From Alicycliphilus denitrificans K601 (GTDB lineage Bacteria > Pseudomonadota > Gammaproteobacteria > Burkholderiales > Burkholderiaceae_C), in contig NC_015422.1 in the NCBI RefSeq assembly GCF_000204645.1, positions 4,727,001 to 4,791,000 on the forward strand: a stretch of DNA of 64,000 nucleotides. The letters are read 5' to 3'. The notes under the pieces are model-generated. The model saw only the letters and a list, made by a program, of their open reading frames with translations. It searched no databases and was not told where the DNA came from. Positions 1 through 9,697 of the stretch are shown here, piece by piece. Each line of letters begins with the position of its first letter. Within the stretch, counting starts at the first letter, position 1. The position numbers were made by a program, and so were the translations under genes.

Positions 1-318
1 GCCGGTCGCGCCCACCAGCAGGGTGTAGCCATCGGCGGACTGCCGGGCCACGTATTCCGTGCCCACCTGGCCCGCGCCGCCCGGGCGGTTTTCCACGACG
101 AAGGGCTGCTTGAGCCTTTCCTGCAATTCCTTGGCCAGCGCGCGGCTGACGATGTCCGTCATGCCGCCCGGCGGAAAGGCCACGACCACCGTGACCGGCT
201 TGGCCGGATAGGCGCCGCCTTGCGCGTGGGCCGGCATGGCCGAGGCCGCCAGGGCCAGGCCGCACAGCGCGGCGGCGCGGGCCATGGAGCGGGCCCTGTG
301 GAACAGCGTGAAATCCAT
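1..318 (-). CDS. Bug/TctC-family periplasmic substrate-binding protein, C-terminus outside window
   Basis: Only the first 106 codons are present; the gene runs off the left edge. The N-terminus has a short basic start, a hydrophobic stretch and an Ala-x-Ala type cleavage site (PAHAQ near residue 30), so it is an exported protein. After it come the family signatures YPAKPVTVVVAFPPGGMTD and the later PFVVENRPGG block. This family (tripartite tricarboxylate transporter receptors, Bug proteins) binds small carboxylates in the periplasm. The start at 318 is preceded by an AGGAGACAAC ribosome-binding site. The upstream gene on the same strand encodes a LysR regulator. The ligand is unknown and no TctA/TctB membrane genes are seen here. 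Confidence 0.93.
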   Translation of the reverse strand, partial: MDFTLFHRARSMARAAALCGLALAASAMPAHAQGGAYPAKPVTVVVAFPPGGMTDIVSRALAKELQERLKQPFVVENRPGGAGQVGTEYVARQSADGYTLLVGATG

Positions 319-477
319 GTGTTGTCTCCTTGCGTGTTGTCTGGGTGCGCGACCGGCACCGCCGAACGCCTGATGCGGCGCTGCCCCAGTGTAGGAACGG
401 CCCTGCGCCCGTTCCATCGCAAAGATTCGAACGCTGTCTTGGAGAATTTCGAACGGCCGGAGCCAGCCGCGCGGGGA

Positions 478-1386
478 TCAGGCGCGGGTCATGGCGACCT
501 GCGGGTCTTCGAGCAGGAAGTTCACGAACTCCGTGATGAAGCCCGGGAACCTGGCGTCCTGCCGCACGACCAGGCTCAGCTCGCGCAGGGCCCAGGGCTC
601 GTCGAGCGGCAGGACCGCGACCTGATCCGGCTGCAGGCGGCCGCCGAGCACACTCCTGGGCATGAGCGCTATGCCCACGCCCGCGGCCACCAGCGACAGC
701 ACGGCGTCGAAGCCGTGCGCATGCAGGCGCGCGCGCACGGTCTTGCCGTACTTCTGCGCGGTATCGCGCAGGAACAGGTAGTTGCTGCTGGTGCGCGCCA
801 TGCAGACGAAGTCGAACTCCAGCGCCGCGCCCAGGCACAGGCTGGACTGCGAGGCCAGCACGTGGTCGCGCGGCGTGACGATGACCAGGCGGTCGACGGC
901 ATAGGGGTGGGTGGCCAGCCCCTGCACGGACGAAGGCCCCGCGAAGATGCCCACGTCAGCCTCGCGCGCGAGCACCGCCGCCGGGATGGTCTCGCTCTGG
1001 CGCTCCTCGATCTCCGCATCGATGCCCGGATAGGCGACCAGGAAGCGTCCCAGCGTCGGCGTCACGAAGCCGTTGAGGGAGCTGCTGTTGGCAATGAGCC
1101 GCACATGCCCCTTGACGCCCGAGATGAACCGGCCGACGTCGCTCTGCATGCGCTCCACGCCCTCGAACAGCTCGCGCACGTGCAGCAGCATCGCGTCGCC
1201 CGCGGGGGTCAGGTCCATGCCCCTGGGCGTGCGCTCGAACAGCGCCGTGCCCAGCGCCTGCTCCAGGTTCTTGAGCCGGTAGCTCGCGGCCGACGGCGTG
1301 ATGAAGACCGCCGCGGCTCCCGCCGTCAGGCTGCGCGCCTGTGCGATCTCCAGGAACAGCCGCAGGTCCGAGAGCTCGTAGCGCAT
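478..1386 (-). CDS. LysR-family transcriptional regulator
   Basis: 302 residues, the usual LysR length. The N-terminus (MRYELSDLRLFLEIAQARSL) starts a winged helix-turn-helix with the typical 'LTAGAAAVFITPSAASYRLKN' recognition region, followed by a periplasmic-binding-protein-like effector domain to the C-terminus. It sits 160 bp upstream of, and on the same strand as, the Bug protein gene at the left edge. It may regulate that gene, though LysR genes are more often divergent from their targets. The start was chosen at the conserved MxxxLxDLRLF beginning. It follows murU by 5 bp, so it may be co-transcribed with it. Effector unknown. Confidence 0.93.
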   Translation of the reverse strand: MRYELSDLRLFLEIAQARSLTAGAAAVFITPSAASYRLKNLEQALGTALFERTPRGMDLTPAGDAMLLHVRELFEGVERMQSDVGRFISGVKGHVRLIANSSSLNGFVTPTLGRFLVAYPGIDAEIEERQSETIPAAVLAREADVGIFAGPSSVQGLATHPYAVDRLVIVTPRDHVLASQSSLCLGAALEFDFVCMARTSSNYLFLRDTAQKYGKTVRARLHAHGFDAVLSLVAAGVGIALMPRSVLGGRLQPDQVAVLPLDEPWALRELSLVVRQDARFPGFITEFVNFLLEDPQVAMTRA

Positions 1387-1391
1387 GGCGG

Positions 1392-2150
1392 CTACCCCTG
1401 GGACGGGGCCGTGGCGTTCAGCGCGGCAAGGCGCCCGGGCGTGCCCACGTCCGTCCAGCGCCCGCGGTAAAGCTCGCCCGTCACGCGCCCGGCATCCATG
1501 GCGCGGCGCAAGAGCGGCGCCAGCGGCGCGGCCAGGCCCTCGGGGTTGCCGGCGGGAATGTCGCACCAGGGCGCGGCGAACAGTTCGACGCGCAGCAGGG
1601 CGATGGTGCTGTAGGTGAAGCGCTCCCGCGCATCGCCCTCGGGCAGGTTCAGCACCAGCCCCTGCGGGGACAGGCCGAAGTCCCCGCGGGGGTGATGCGG
1701 CGGGTTCTCCACCAGCCACAGGTGGGCCAGCGCGCCGCCAGCGGCGAACCGCCGGGCGGCCTCGGGGTCGAAGCGGAAATCCGGCGCGAACACGTCGCCC
1801 GCCGCCAGCCAGAACACCGCGCCGCCCAGCAGCGGCAGCGCGCGCGCGATGCCGCCGGCCGTCTCCAGCGCGCGGCCGAAGTCGCGGCCCTCGTGCGAAT
1901 ATGAAATCGATAGCTGCTCGCGCCCGCCCAGTAATGGCCGGGGGCCAAAATGGCTTGAAATCTGCTCTCCCAGCCAGGCCGTGTTGACCACCACGCGCGC
2001 CACGCCGGCATCGGCCAGCGCCTGCAGGTGCCACTCCAGCAGCGGCCGGCCCTGCACCTGCAGCAAGGGCTTGGGGGTGTGGTCGGTGAGCGGGCGCATG
2101 CGCTCCCCGCGGCCGGCGGCCAGCAGCAGGGCGGGAGGCTGTGTGTGCAT
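1392..2150 (-). CDS. murU: N-acetylmuramate alpha-1-phosphate uridylyltransferase (MurU)
   Basis: Sugar-nucleotidyltransferase of about 252 residues. The Rossmann-like N-terminus has the [13 protein letters not shown] nucleotide-binding loop (residues 10-22) and PKPLL. A DVF segment stands where the family has its GDV metal site, and the C-terminal [14 protein letters not shown] block matches Pseudomonas MurU closely, as does HHPRGDFGL. MurU makes UDP-MurNAc from MurNAc-1-phosphate in the cytoplasmic peptidoglycan-recycling shortcut. The kinase partner AmgK is not in the window. The upstream ATG at 2168 is possible, but the start at 2150 fits homologues better. Residues about 64-84 form an extra loop whose DNA resembles the dispersed intergenic repeat of this genome (see the repeat entry). 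Confidence 0.85.
   Translation of the reverse strand: MHTQPPALLLAAGRGERMRPLTDHTPKPLLQVQGRPLLEWHLQALADAGVARVVVNTAWLGEQISSHFGPRPLLGGREQLSISYSHEGRDFGRALETAGGIARALPLLGGAVFWLAAGDVFAPDFRFDPEAARRFAAGGALAHLWLVENPPHHPRGDFGLSPQGLVLNLPEGDARERFTYSTIALLRVELFAAPWCDIPAGNPEGLAAPLAPLLRRAMDAGRVTGELYRGRWTDVGTPGRLAALNATAPSQG
1901..1960 (-). repeat. Possible in-frame copy of the GCGCTT/CAAGCGC repeat inside murU
   Basis: Read on the minus strand this segment runs from a CCATTTTGGCCCCCGG block to an exact AGCAGCTATC. The intergenic repeat copies have the same order of landmarks: ATGGCCTC, TTACC, GCGC, AGCAGCTATC, then a short AT-rich tail. The central GCGCTT/CAAGCGC palindrome is degraded here. It encodes murU residues about 64-84, where remembered Pseudomonas MurU sequences have a shorter loop. 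Homology to the repeat is inferred from the order of short matches and is not certain. Confidence 0.4.
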
Positions 2151-2204
2151 GGCCGCACTGTAGTGCATCGCCCTGCCGCCGGCGCTCCCTCTGGTGCACC
2201 CCGG

Positions 2205-2210
2205 TAAAAT
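2205..2210 (+). promoter_or_regulatory. Possible -10 element upstream of tkt
   Basis: TAAAAT lies in the 92 bp between the divergent murU and tkt starts, about 33 bp before the tkt ATG. No convincing -35 hexamer is visible at the right distance, so this is a weak call. Confidence 0.25.
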
Positions 2211-2242
2211 GCTGGGCTTTGCCCCAGCCCCTTTCCACTTTC

Positions 2243-4264
2243 ATGGCCAATGCACAACAAATGGCGAATGCGATCCGCGCACTCGCAATGGATGCCGTTC
2301 AACAAGCCAACTCCGGCCACCCCGGCGCCCCCATGGGCATGGCCGACATGGCCGTGGCGCTGTGGGGCCGGCATCTGAAGCACAACCCCACCAACCCGCA
2401 GTGGATGGACCGCGACCGCTTCGTGCTGTCCAACGGCCACGCCTCGATGCTGCTGTACGCGCTGCTGCACCTCACGGGCTACGACCTGCCCCTGCAGGAG
2501 CTGAAGAACTTCCGCCAGCTGCACAGCAAGACCGCCGGCCACCCCGAGCACGGCATCACCCCGGGCGTGGAGACCACCACCGGCCCGCTGGGCCAGGGCG
2601 TGACCAACGCCGTGGGCTTCGCGCTGGCCGAGAAGCTGCTGGCCGCCGAGTTCAACCGCGAGGGCCACGCCATCGTGGACCACCACACCTACGTATTCCT
2701 GGGCGACGGCTGCCTCATGGAGGGCATCAGCCACGAGGCCGTGGGCCTGGCCGGCGCCTGGAAGCTGAACAAGCTGATCGCGCTGTACGACGACAACGGC
2801 ATCAGCATCGACGGCCAGGTGGCGCCCTGGTTCATCGACAACACGCCCCAGCGCTTCGCCGCCTGCGGCTGGAACGTGATCGACGCCGTGGACGGGCACG
2901 ACGTGGAGGCCGTGGCCGCCGCCATTGGCCAGGCCAAGGCCAGCGTGGACAAGCCCACGCTGATCGTCTGCAAGACCGCCATCGGCAAAGGCAGCCCCAA
3001 CCGCGCCAACACCGCCAAGGCCCACGGCGAGCCCCTGGGCGCCGAGGAGATCAACCTCACGCGCGCCGCGCTGGGCTGGTCGCACGAGCCCTTCGCGATC
3101 CCCGAGTCCGTCTATGCCGACTGGGACGCCAAGGCCGCCGGCCAAGCCGCCGAGGCCGAGTGGACGCTGCGCTTCGCCGCCTACGAGGCCGCCTACCCCG
3201 AGCTGGCGTTCGAACTGTCCCGCCGCATGGCCGGCGACCTGCCCAAGCACTTCGCCCAGGTGGCCGTAGACACGGTGGTGGCGGCGCACACTGCAGGCCA
3301 GACCGTGGCCAGCCGCAAGGCCAGCCAGATCGCGCTGGAAGCCTTCACCGCCGCACTGCCCGAACTGCTGGGCGGCAGCGCCGACCTGACCGGCTCCAAC
3401 CTCACCAACACCAAGAGCACGCCCGCGCTGCGCATGGAGGCCAGCGGCGCCGTCGCCAGGACCGAGGACGGCCAGGTAGGCCGCCACATCAATTACGGCG
3501 TGCGCGAGTTCGGCATGGCCGCCATCATGAACGGCATAGCGCTGCACGGCGGCTTCATCCCCTACGGCGGCACCTTCCTCACGTTCAGCGACTACAGCCG
3601 CAACGCCATCCGCATGGCCGCGCTGATGAAGCAGCGCGTGATCCACGTTTTCACGCACGACTCCATCGGCCTGGGCGAGGACGGTCCCACGCACCAGTCC
3701 ATCGAGCATGCGGCCAGCCTGCGCCTGATCCCCGGCCTGGACGTCTGGCGCCCCGCCGACACGGCCGAGACCGCCGTGGCCTGGAGCGTGGCCCTGTCCA
3801 ACCGCGACAAGCCCACGGCGCTGCTGCTCTCGCGCCAGAACCTGCCCTACGCACCGAAGAAGGACCTGGGCGACATCTCGCGCGGCGCCTACATCCTCTC
3901 GGAGCCGAAAGACATCGGCCTCAAGAAGAAAGCGCAGGCCGTGATCATCGCCACCGGCTCCGAGGTGCAGCTGGCCCTGGCCGCGCAGAAGCTCCTGGCC
4001 GTGCGCAAGATCGCCGTGCGCGTGGTCTCCATGCCCAGCACCACCGCCTTTGACCGCGAGGACGTGAAGTACAAGCAGCTCGTGCTGCCCGCCGGCCTGC
4101 CGCGCATCGCCGTCGAGATGGGCGTGACCGACGGCTGGTGGAAGTACGGATGCGCCGCCGTGGTCGGCATCGACACCTACGGCGAGTCGGCCCCGGCCGG
4201 CGTGCTGTTCAAGCACTTCGGCTTCACGGCCGAGAACGTAGCCGACACCGTGCGTGCCGCGCTG

Positions 4265-4279
<15 letters not shown>
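2243..4279 (+). CDS. tkt: Transketolase
   Basis: 678 residues, full length. It transfers two-carbon ketol units with thiamine diphosphate in the pentose phosphate or Calvin cycle. Seen: the N-terminal [29 protein letters not shown] block, the ThDP motif GDGCLMEG...[13 protein letters not shown] near the C-terminus and [16 protein letters not shown] in the pyrimidine-binding domain. The start at 2243 gives the conserved N-terminus; the frame stays open further upstream but without family similarity. gap follows 30 bp downstream on the same strand, so the two are probably one transcription unit, with an attenuating terminator-like hairpin between them. Confidence 0.97.
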
Positions 4280-5311
<1,032 letters not shown>

Positions 5312-5335
5312 GCCGCTCGCACTCCCTGTACAGCG

Positions 5336-5358
5336 ACGCGCCTTCGGGCGCGTTTTTT
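5336..5358 (+). terminator. Intrinsic terminator of tkt-gap
   Basis: Stem ACGCGCC (5336-5342), UUCG tetraloop, GGCGCGT (5347-5353), then a run of T to 5358. It lies 25 bp after the gap stop codon. Confidence 0.9.
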
Positions 5359-5367
5359 GTACCCTGC

Positions 5368-5403
5368 AAAAAGGGCCGCAGGCACATGGTGTGTCTGCGG
5401 CCC
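5368..5403 (-). terminator. Intrinsic terminator of the downstream minus-strand gene (HPF family)
   Basis: Perfect 9 bp stem, GGGCCGCAG (5373-5381) with CTGCGGCCC (5395-5403), and a 13-nt loop. On the minus strand it is followed by five T residues (A5368-5372 on the plus strand). With the tkt-gap terminator it forms a back-to-back pair between convergent genes. Confidence 0.75.
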
Positions 5404-5424
5404 GTTCAGAGCCAAAACAGGGTC

Positions 5425-5467
5425 TAGCGCCCTTGCAGCAAGCGCAAGAAGCTACTTATTCGATAGC
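5425..5467 (+). repeat. Dispersed GCGCTT/CAAGCGC repeat, copy 1
   Basis: Contains TAGCGCCCTTGCAGCAAGCGC followed by AAGAAGCTA and an AT-rich GATAGC tail. It lies in the convergent gap between gap and the HPF gene, ending 5 bp from the HPF stop codon. Confidence 0.6.
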
Positions 5468-5472
5468 GATCC

Positions 5473-5817
5473 TTACTCTGCGGTGCGGATGGTCTCGCGC
5501 CCCTGGCGGTCCTTGGCGCGCGCGATGTCGTCGCCCAGCGAGCGCAGCAGCTTGTCGGCGGCGGCGGCGAAGGCATCGGCCACCTTGGGCGCCTCGGCAT
5601 GGGCGGCCACGGGCTGGCGGCCGGCGGGGCGGGCCTCGATCACGCAGCGCTTGTCGACCGCGCCGGACTTGCCGCCGTCCACGTCGGACAGGAACACCTC
5701 CACGCGCGTCACATGCTCGCGAAAACGGGCCAGGCGGGTCGTGGCCTCTTCCTGCACCCAGCGCACCAGCGATTCGCCGCCCTGGATGTGGTCGTTGGTA
5801 TGCACCTGAATTTGCAT
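5473..5817 (-). CDS. HPF/RaiA-family ribosome hibernation protein
   Basis: 114 residues, the short form without a C-terminal dimerisation extension. The N-terminus MQIQVHTNDHIQGGESLVRW and the central VTRVEVFLSDVDG...KRCVIEARPAG match the beta-alpha-beta-beta-beta-alpha fold that binds in the decoding region of idle 30S subunits. A very good ribosome-binding site (AAGGAGG) precedes the start at 5817. The gene is single, with its own terminator at 5368-5403. YfiA-like versus HPF-like function cannot be decided from the sequence. Confidence 0.85.
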   Translation of the reverse strand: MQIQVHTNDHIQGGESLVRWVQEEATTRLARFREHVTRVEVFLSDVDGGKSGAVDKRCVIEARPAGRQPVAAHAEAPKVADAFAAAADKLLRSLGDDIARAKDRQGRETIRTAE

Positions 5818-5990
5818 GTTTTCCTCCTTGGTGAAACCGGGGTGCGGATGCAGGCCCCATGCCGTCCATCATGCCCCACCCGGCAGCCGGCGGCTTGATT
5901 CGCATCAATTATTGGTAGCCGGCGAGCGCTTGGGGCCCGGGGCAGCGCTCTCCTACAGACTGGCCGGCGCTGCAGTGCTACAACCCTTGC

Positions 5991-6872
5991 ATGTCTGCCC
6001 TCCATCCCACGGCCAGCCGGCTGAAGATCGGCCTGTCGGCCTGTTTCTCGCACGCCGACCCGGGCCGCTCGCTGTTCACCAACAAGACGCTGCAATACGT
6101 TGAGCAATCCATCGCGCACTGGATCATGTCGGCCGGCGCGCTGGTCGTGATGGTGCCCTGCCCCACGGGCGAGACGGCGCGCGGCGACGTCACGCTCAAG
6201 CACTACGCCGAATGGCTCGACGGCGTGGTCATGCACGGCGGCTCCGACGTGTGGCCCGGCAGCTACGGCGAGGTGCCGCTCAAGGACGCCTGGCTGGGCG
6301 ACCGCGTGCGCGACCTGTACGACCTGGCCGTGGTCGAGGCGTTCGAGCAGCAGGGCAAGCCCATCTTCGGCGTGTGCCGGGGCCTGCAGCTCATCAACGT
6401 GGCCTTCGGCGGCACGCTCTACCAGGACATAGAGACCCAGCACCCCGGCGCCATGCAGCACCGCAACGCGACCGCCTACGACCAGCACTTCCACGAGGTG
6501 GACATCGTGCCCGGCACGCGCCTGGCGCGCCTGTACCCCGGCCAGCCGCGCGTGACGGTCAACAGCATTCACCACCAGGGGATCAAGAACCTCGCGCCGG
6601 GCTTCGACATCGAGGCCTGGAGCTACCCCGACGCGGTGCCCGAGGCCATCCGCCGCCGCCACGGCCACGGGCGCGGCTACATCGCGGCCACGCAATGGCA
6701 CCCGGAGTTCCGCGCCGCGAGCGGTGCGATGCTGGACGACACGCCGCTGCTGCACGACTTCCTGGCCGCCTGCGCCGACGCGCGCGCACGCCCCCGGCCG
6801 GGCCACAGCCCGCTGCACATCCGCGACCGCGCGGAGCGCCTGCTGCGCCGCGCGCTGCTGCGGCAGCGCTGA
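5991..6872 (+). CDS. Class-I glutamine amidotransferase-like hydrolase (peptidase C26, PuuD-like)
   Basis: 293 residues. Family members hydrolyse gamma-glutamyl bonds, for example gamma-glutamyl-GABA in putrescine breakdown. Seen: the nucleophile elbow FGVCRGLQ (Cys129), the family block DGVVMHGGSDVWP near residue 80, NSIHHQGIKNLAPG, and the His/Glu pair in ATQWHPEF. The C-terminal 30 residues are Arg-rich and look like a lineage-specific extension. No puu operon surrounds it, so the substrate is open. The stop codon abuts the stop of the convergent LysR gene with no spacer. The ribosome-binding site is weak. Confidence 0.88.
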   Translation: MSALHPTASRLKIGLSACFSHADPGRSLFTNKTLQYVEQSIAHWIMSAGALVVMVPCPTGETARGDVTLKHYAEWLDGVVMHGGSDVWPGSYGEVPLKDAWLGDRVRDLYDLAVVEAFEQQGKPIFGVCRGLQLINVAFGGTLYQDIETQHPGAMQHRNATAYDQHFHEVDIVPGTRLARLYPGQPRVTVNSIHHQGIKNLAPGFDIEAWSYPDAVPEAIRRRHGHGRGYIAATQWHPEFRAASGAMLDDTPLLHDFLAACADARARPRPGHSPLHIRDRAERLLRRALLRQR

Positions 6873-7757
6873 CTACCCGAAGTGCCGCGCCAGCAGCTCG
6901 CGCAGGATCTGGGCCGCGTTCCTGCTGAGCAGCGTGGCGGGCCGCGCCCGGGGGATGGCCAGTACCAGGCGGTTGCGCATGGACGGCGCGACGACGGCAG
7001 CCACGTGGACCTGCTCCGCGTAAGGCCAGGAGCGCACGGCGCTCTGCGGCAGCACGGTGTCGCCCACGCCGCGCGCCACCAGCGACAGTACCGTCTGCAC
7101 GGAGTCCACCTCGGCCACGACCTTCAGGGCCATGTTGCGCGGCCGGGTGTGGCTTTCCAGCAATTGCCGCAGTGAATGCGGCCCGCTGGGCATCACCAGG
7201 CTGCGTCGGGCCACGGCCGCCAAGCGTATCTTCGATGGCACCGGCGCGGTGCTGATCAGCACGACGGGCTCGCGCAGCAGCGTCTCCAGCAGCAACTGCG
7301 GCGAGTGCGGCGGATCGAACAGGACCGCCAGGTCCACGCGCCCCGCCACCAGGGACTCGCGCAGGCGCACGCTGAGCCCTTCTTCCACCGTGATCGAGGC
7401 CTCCGGGAAGCGGGCCAGGAACTGCTGCACCAGATCCGCCGTGAGCACGTGCGCCACCCGCGGGGGCAGCCCCACCGTGACTCGGCCGCGCGGGCTGCGC
7501 TGGCGGTCCAGCATGTCGGCGCGCGCCTCCTCCCAGCGCGCGAAGACGGCTCGCGCATGCGCGAGCAGCGCCTCCCCCGAGGGCGTGAGCACCACGCCGC
7601 GCCCCGTCCTGTCGAACATGCGCTGGCCCAGCTCCTCCTCCAGCAGCAGAACCTGGCGGCTCAGCGCCGGCTGCGACATGGAAAGCGCCGCCGCGGCGCG
7701 GCTCAGGCTGCCGGCCTCTGCCACTGCCACGAAGTACTGCAGGCGGGTCAAGTCCAT
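6873..7757 (-). CDS. LysR-family regulator of the divergent amidohydrolase operon
   Basis: 294 residues from the ATG at 7757, which gives the conserved beginning MDLTRLQYFVAVAEAGSLSRAA; a nine-residue longer start at 7784 is possible. The HTH recognition helix region is SMSQPALSRQV, and the rest is the substrate-binding-like effector domain. It is divergent from the amidohydrolase gene with about 120 bp between the starts, the classic arrangement for a LysR regulator and its target operon. The intergenic AT-rich stretch at 7780-7812 would hold both promoters. Inducer unknown; the operon content suggests an aromatic or lactone intermediate. Confidence 0.93.
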   Translation of the reverse strand: MDLTRLQYFVAVAEAGSLSRAAAALSMSQPALSRQVLLLEEELGQRMFDRTGRGVVLTPSGEALLAHARAVFARWEEARADMLDRQRSPRGRVTVGLPPRVAHVLTADLVQQFLARFPEASITVEEGLSVRLRESLVAGRVDLAVLFDPPHSPQLLLETLLREPVVLISTAPVPSKIRLAAVARRSLVMPSGPHSLRQLLESHTRPRNMALKVVAEVDSVQTVLSLVARGVGDTVLPQSAVRSWPYAEQVHVAAVVAPSMRNRLVLAIPRARPATLLSRNAAQILRELLARHFG

Positions 7758-7877
7758 GTGCCGCGGGTGCTGATCCAGATGCATGCATTTTATTGATAGC
7801 TGCTATTGATCCGTATTTATGGCTTGCCGGGGGAACGCTACTCACAATCGCCCGCATCGCACCACTCGTTCACGGAC

Positions 7878-8768
7878 ATGAGCCACCCCGCCACCACCGT
7901 CGTGCAGACCTACGACCCGACGCCCAGCACGCCCCGGCTGCGCCTGCCGCCCGGCGCCTGCGACAGCCACGTGCATGTCTTCGGGCCGGCGGCCGAGTTC
8001 GCGTTCGCGCCGCAGCGCAGCTTCACGCCCGCCGACGCCGGCAAGGCCACCCTGTTCGCGCTGCACCGGCAGCTGGGCATCTCGCGCTGCGTCATCGTGC
8101 AATCGGCCTGCCATGGCTTCGACAACGCCGTGGTCGAGGACGCCATCGCGGCCGGCGGCGGCAACTATCTGGGCGTGGCGCTGGTGCCGCACACGGTGGA
8201 TTCCCGAGAACTGCGGCGCCTGGCCGGCGCCGGCATGCGCGGCGTGCGCTTCAACTTCATGAAGCACCTGGCCAGCACTGCATCGGTGGACGACGTCCTG
8301 GCCCTCACGCCGCACCTGGCCGATGCCGGCATGCACCTGCAGGTGCACTTCGAGAGCAGTCTGGTGCACACGCTGGGCCCCCGGCTCGCCGAGAGCGCCG
8401 TGCCCGTGGTGATCGACCACATGGGGCGCGTGGACGCCACCCTGGGCGCCGGGCATCCCGACTTCGCGGCGCTGGAGCGCCTGCTGGACAACCCGCTGTT
8501 CCACGTCAAGGTCAGCGGCATCGACCGCATCGATGCCACGCCACCCTATGCGCACGGCATCCGCCTGGCCCGCCGCCTGCTGGAGCGCGCCCCGGAGCGC
8601 TGCCTCTGGGGCACGGACTGGCCACACCCCAACCACACGCACGTGCCGGACGATGGGCGGCTGGTGGACGCGCTGGCCGGGATCGCCCCCACGCCATCGG
8701 TGCTGCAGGCCCTGCTGGTGGACAACCCGGAACGCCTGTACCGCTTCAGCCAGGGCATCTCCGGCTGA
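7878..8768 (+). CDS. Amidohydrolase family 2 protein (2-pyrone-4,6-dicarboxylate hydrolase-like)
   Basis: 296 residues. TIM-barrel metal-dependent hydrolase. The barrel starts with the metal-binding CDSHVHVFGP; later come VRFNFMKHL, HFES, VVIDHMGR and the C-terminal CLWGTDWPHPNH with the catalytic Asp. This pattern is typical of LigI-type lactonases, which open 2-pyrone-4,6-dicarboxylate, and of sulfomuconolactone hydrolases. The start at 7878 was chosen because the extra upstream residues are not conserved-looking. It is the first gene of a five-gene operon including an SDR, a Bug receptor and a carboxymuconolactone-decarboxylase-like protein, consistent with ring-cleavage product catabolism. 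Confidence 0.88.
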   Translation: MSHPATTVVQTYDPTPSTPRLRLPPGACDSHVHVFGPAAEFAFAPQRSFTPADAGKATLFALHRQLGISRCVIVQSACHGFDNAVVEDAIAAGGGNYLGVALVPHTVDSRELRRLAGAGMRGVRFNFMKHLASTASVDDVLALTPHLADAGMHLQVHFESSLVHTLGPRLAESAVPVVIDHMGRVDATLGAGHPDFAALERLLDNPLFHVKVSGIDRIDATPPYAHGIRLARRLLERAPERCLWGTDWPHPNHTHVPDDGRLVDALAGIAPTPSVLQALLVDNPERLYRFSQGISG

Positions 8769-8810
8769 ACGCGCCCCCGCCTCCCTCCATCCACTCTTCC
8801 TTTACCCGAC

Positions 8811-9641
8811 ATGCCCTTCGACGCCACCACCCCCTGCAATCCCCACGGCCGCCTGGCCGGGAAGACCGCCTTTGTCACCGGCGCCGGCTCCGTCGGCGCC
8901 GGCTGGGGCAATGGCCGCGCCATCGCCGTGCGCTTTGCCCAGGAGGGCGCCAGGGTGTTCGGCGTGGACCGCGATCCCGCCCGCCTGCAGGAGACCGCCG
9001 AACTCATCCGCGGATGCGGCGGCACCTTCATCGCGGGCGCCTGCGACGTGACCCAGGGCTCCTCGGTGGCCGACGCCATCGCCCGGTGCGTCGACGCGCT
9101 GGGGCGGCTGGACGTCCTCGTCAACAACGTGGGCGGCTCTGCCAAGGGCGGCCCCGTGGAGATGAGCGAGGAGGTCTGGGACGCCCAGGTGGACTACAAC
9201 CTCAAGAGCGTCTTTCTCACCTGCAAGCATGCGCTGCCGCACATGCTGGCGCAGGGCGGCGGCGCCATCGTGAACCTGTCGTCCACCTCGGGCATCCGCT
9301 GGACGGGCTCGGCCCAGGTGGCCTATGCCGCCACCAAGGCGGGCGTGATCCAGCTGTCGCGCGTGCTCGCCGTGCAGTACGCGAAGCAGGGCATCCGCGT
9401 GAACACCGTGGTGCCGGGCCAGCTGCACACCCCGATGGTGGAGGCCCGGCTGGCGGGCCAGCGCGCGGGCGGCGACGTGCAGGCGCTGCTGCAGGAGCGC
9501 CAATCGCGCATCCCGCTGCCCTTCATGGGCGACGGGCGCGACACGGCCAACGCCGCGCTGTACCTGGCCAGCGACGAGGCGCGCTTCGTGACCGGCACCG
9601 AAATCATCGTGGACGGCGGCATGTCCGTGCGCTGCGACTGA
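8811..9641 (+). CDS. Short-chain dehydrogenase/reductase
   Basis: 276 residues. Classical SDR: cofactor loop TGAGSVGAGWGNGRAIA, NNVGG, the catalytic serine in NLSSTSG and the YAATK catalytic Tyr/Lys pair, with PGQLHTPM after it. The TG...GWG loop is longer than the usual TGxxxGxG, as seen in a subset of SDRs. NAD or NADP preference is not clear; the VDRD at the end of beta-2 suggests NAD. Second gene of the operon, 42 bp after the amidohydrolase. Substrate unknown, presumably an intermediate of the same pathway. Confidence 0.9.
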   Translation: MPFDATTPCNPHGRLAGKTAFVTGAGSVGAGWGNGRAIAVRFAQEGARVFGVDRDPARLQETAELIRGCGGTFIAGACDVTQGSSVADAIARCVDALGRLDVLVNNVGGSAKGGPVEMSEEVWDAQVDYNLKSVFLTCKHALPHMLAQGGGAIVNLSSTSGIRWTGSAQVAYAATKAGVIQLSRVLAVQYAKQGIRVNTVVPGQLHTPMVEARLAGQRAGGDVQALLQERQSRIPLPFMGDGRDTANAALYLASDEARFVTGTEIIVDGGMSVRCD

Positions 9642-9697
9642 CGGCGGCCCCGCCCCATTCCCCAGAGCCTTTCGAACCCACAACCGGAGACATTCCC

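Noticed and set aside
1649..4216. An 855-codon open frame on the minus strand opposite tkt
   Set aside because: It is the complement of a strongly conserved transketolase gene; composition is Gly/Val/His/Gln-rich with no family pattern, as expected for antisense of GC-rich coding DNA.
5905..5940. GGTAGCCGGCGAGCGCTTGG before the amidotransferase-like gene
   Set aside because: Contains GCGCTT but no paired arm and no AGCTAT end; not counted as a repeat copy.
7791..7812. TTGATAGCTGCTATTGAT near the LysR/amidohydrolase promoter
   Set aside because: Shares GATAGCTGC with the dispersed repeat but lacks the palindrome and the other landmarks; too short to call a copy.
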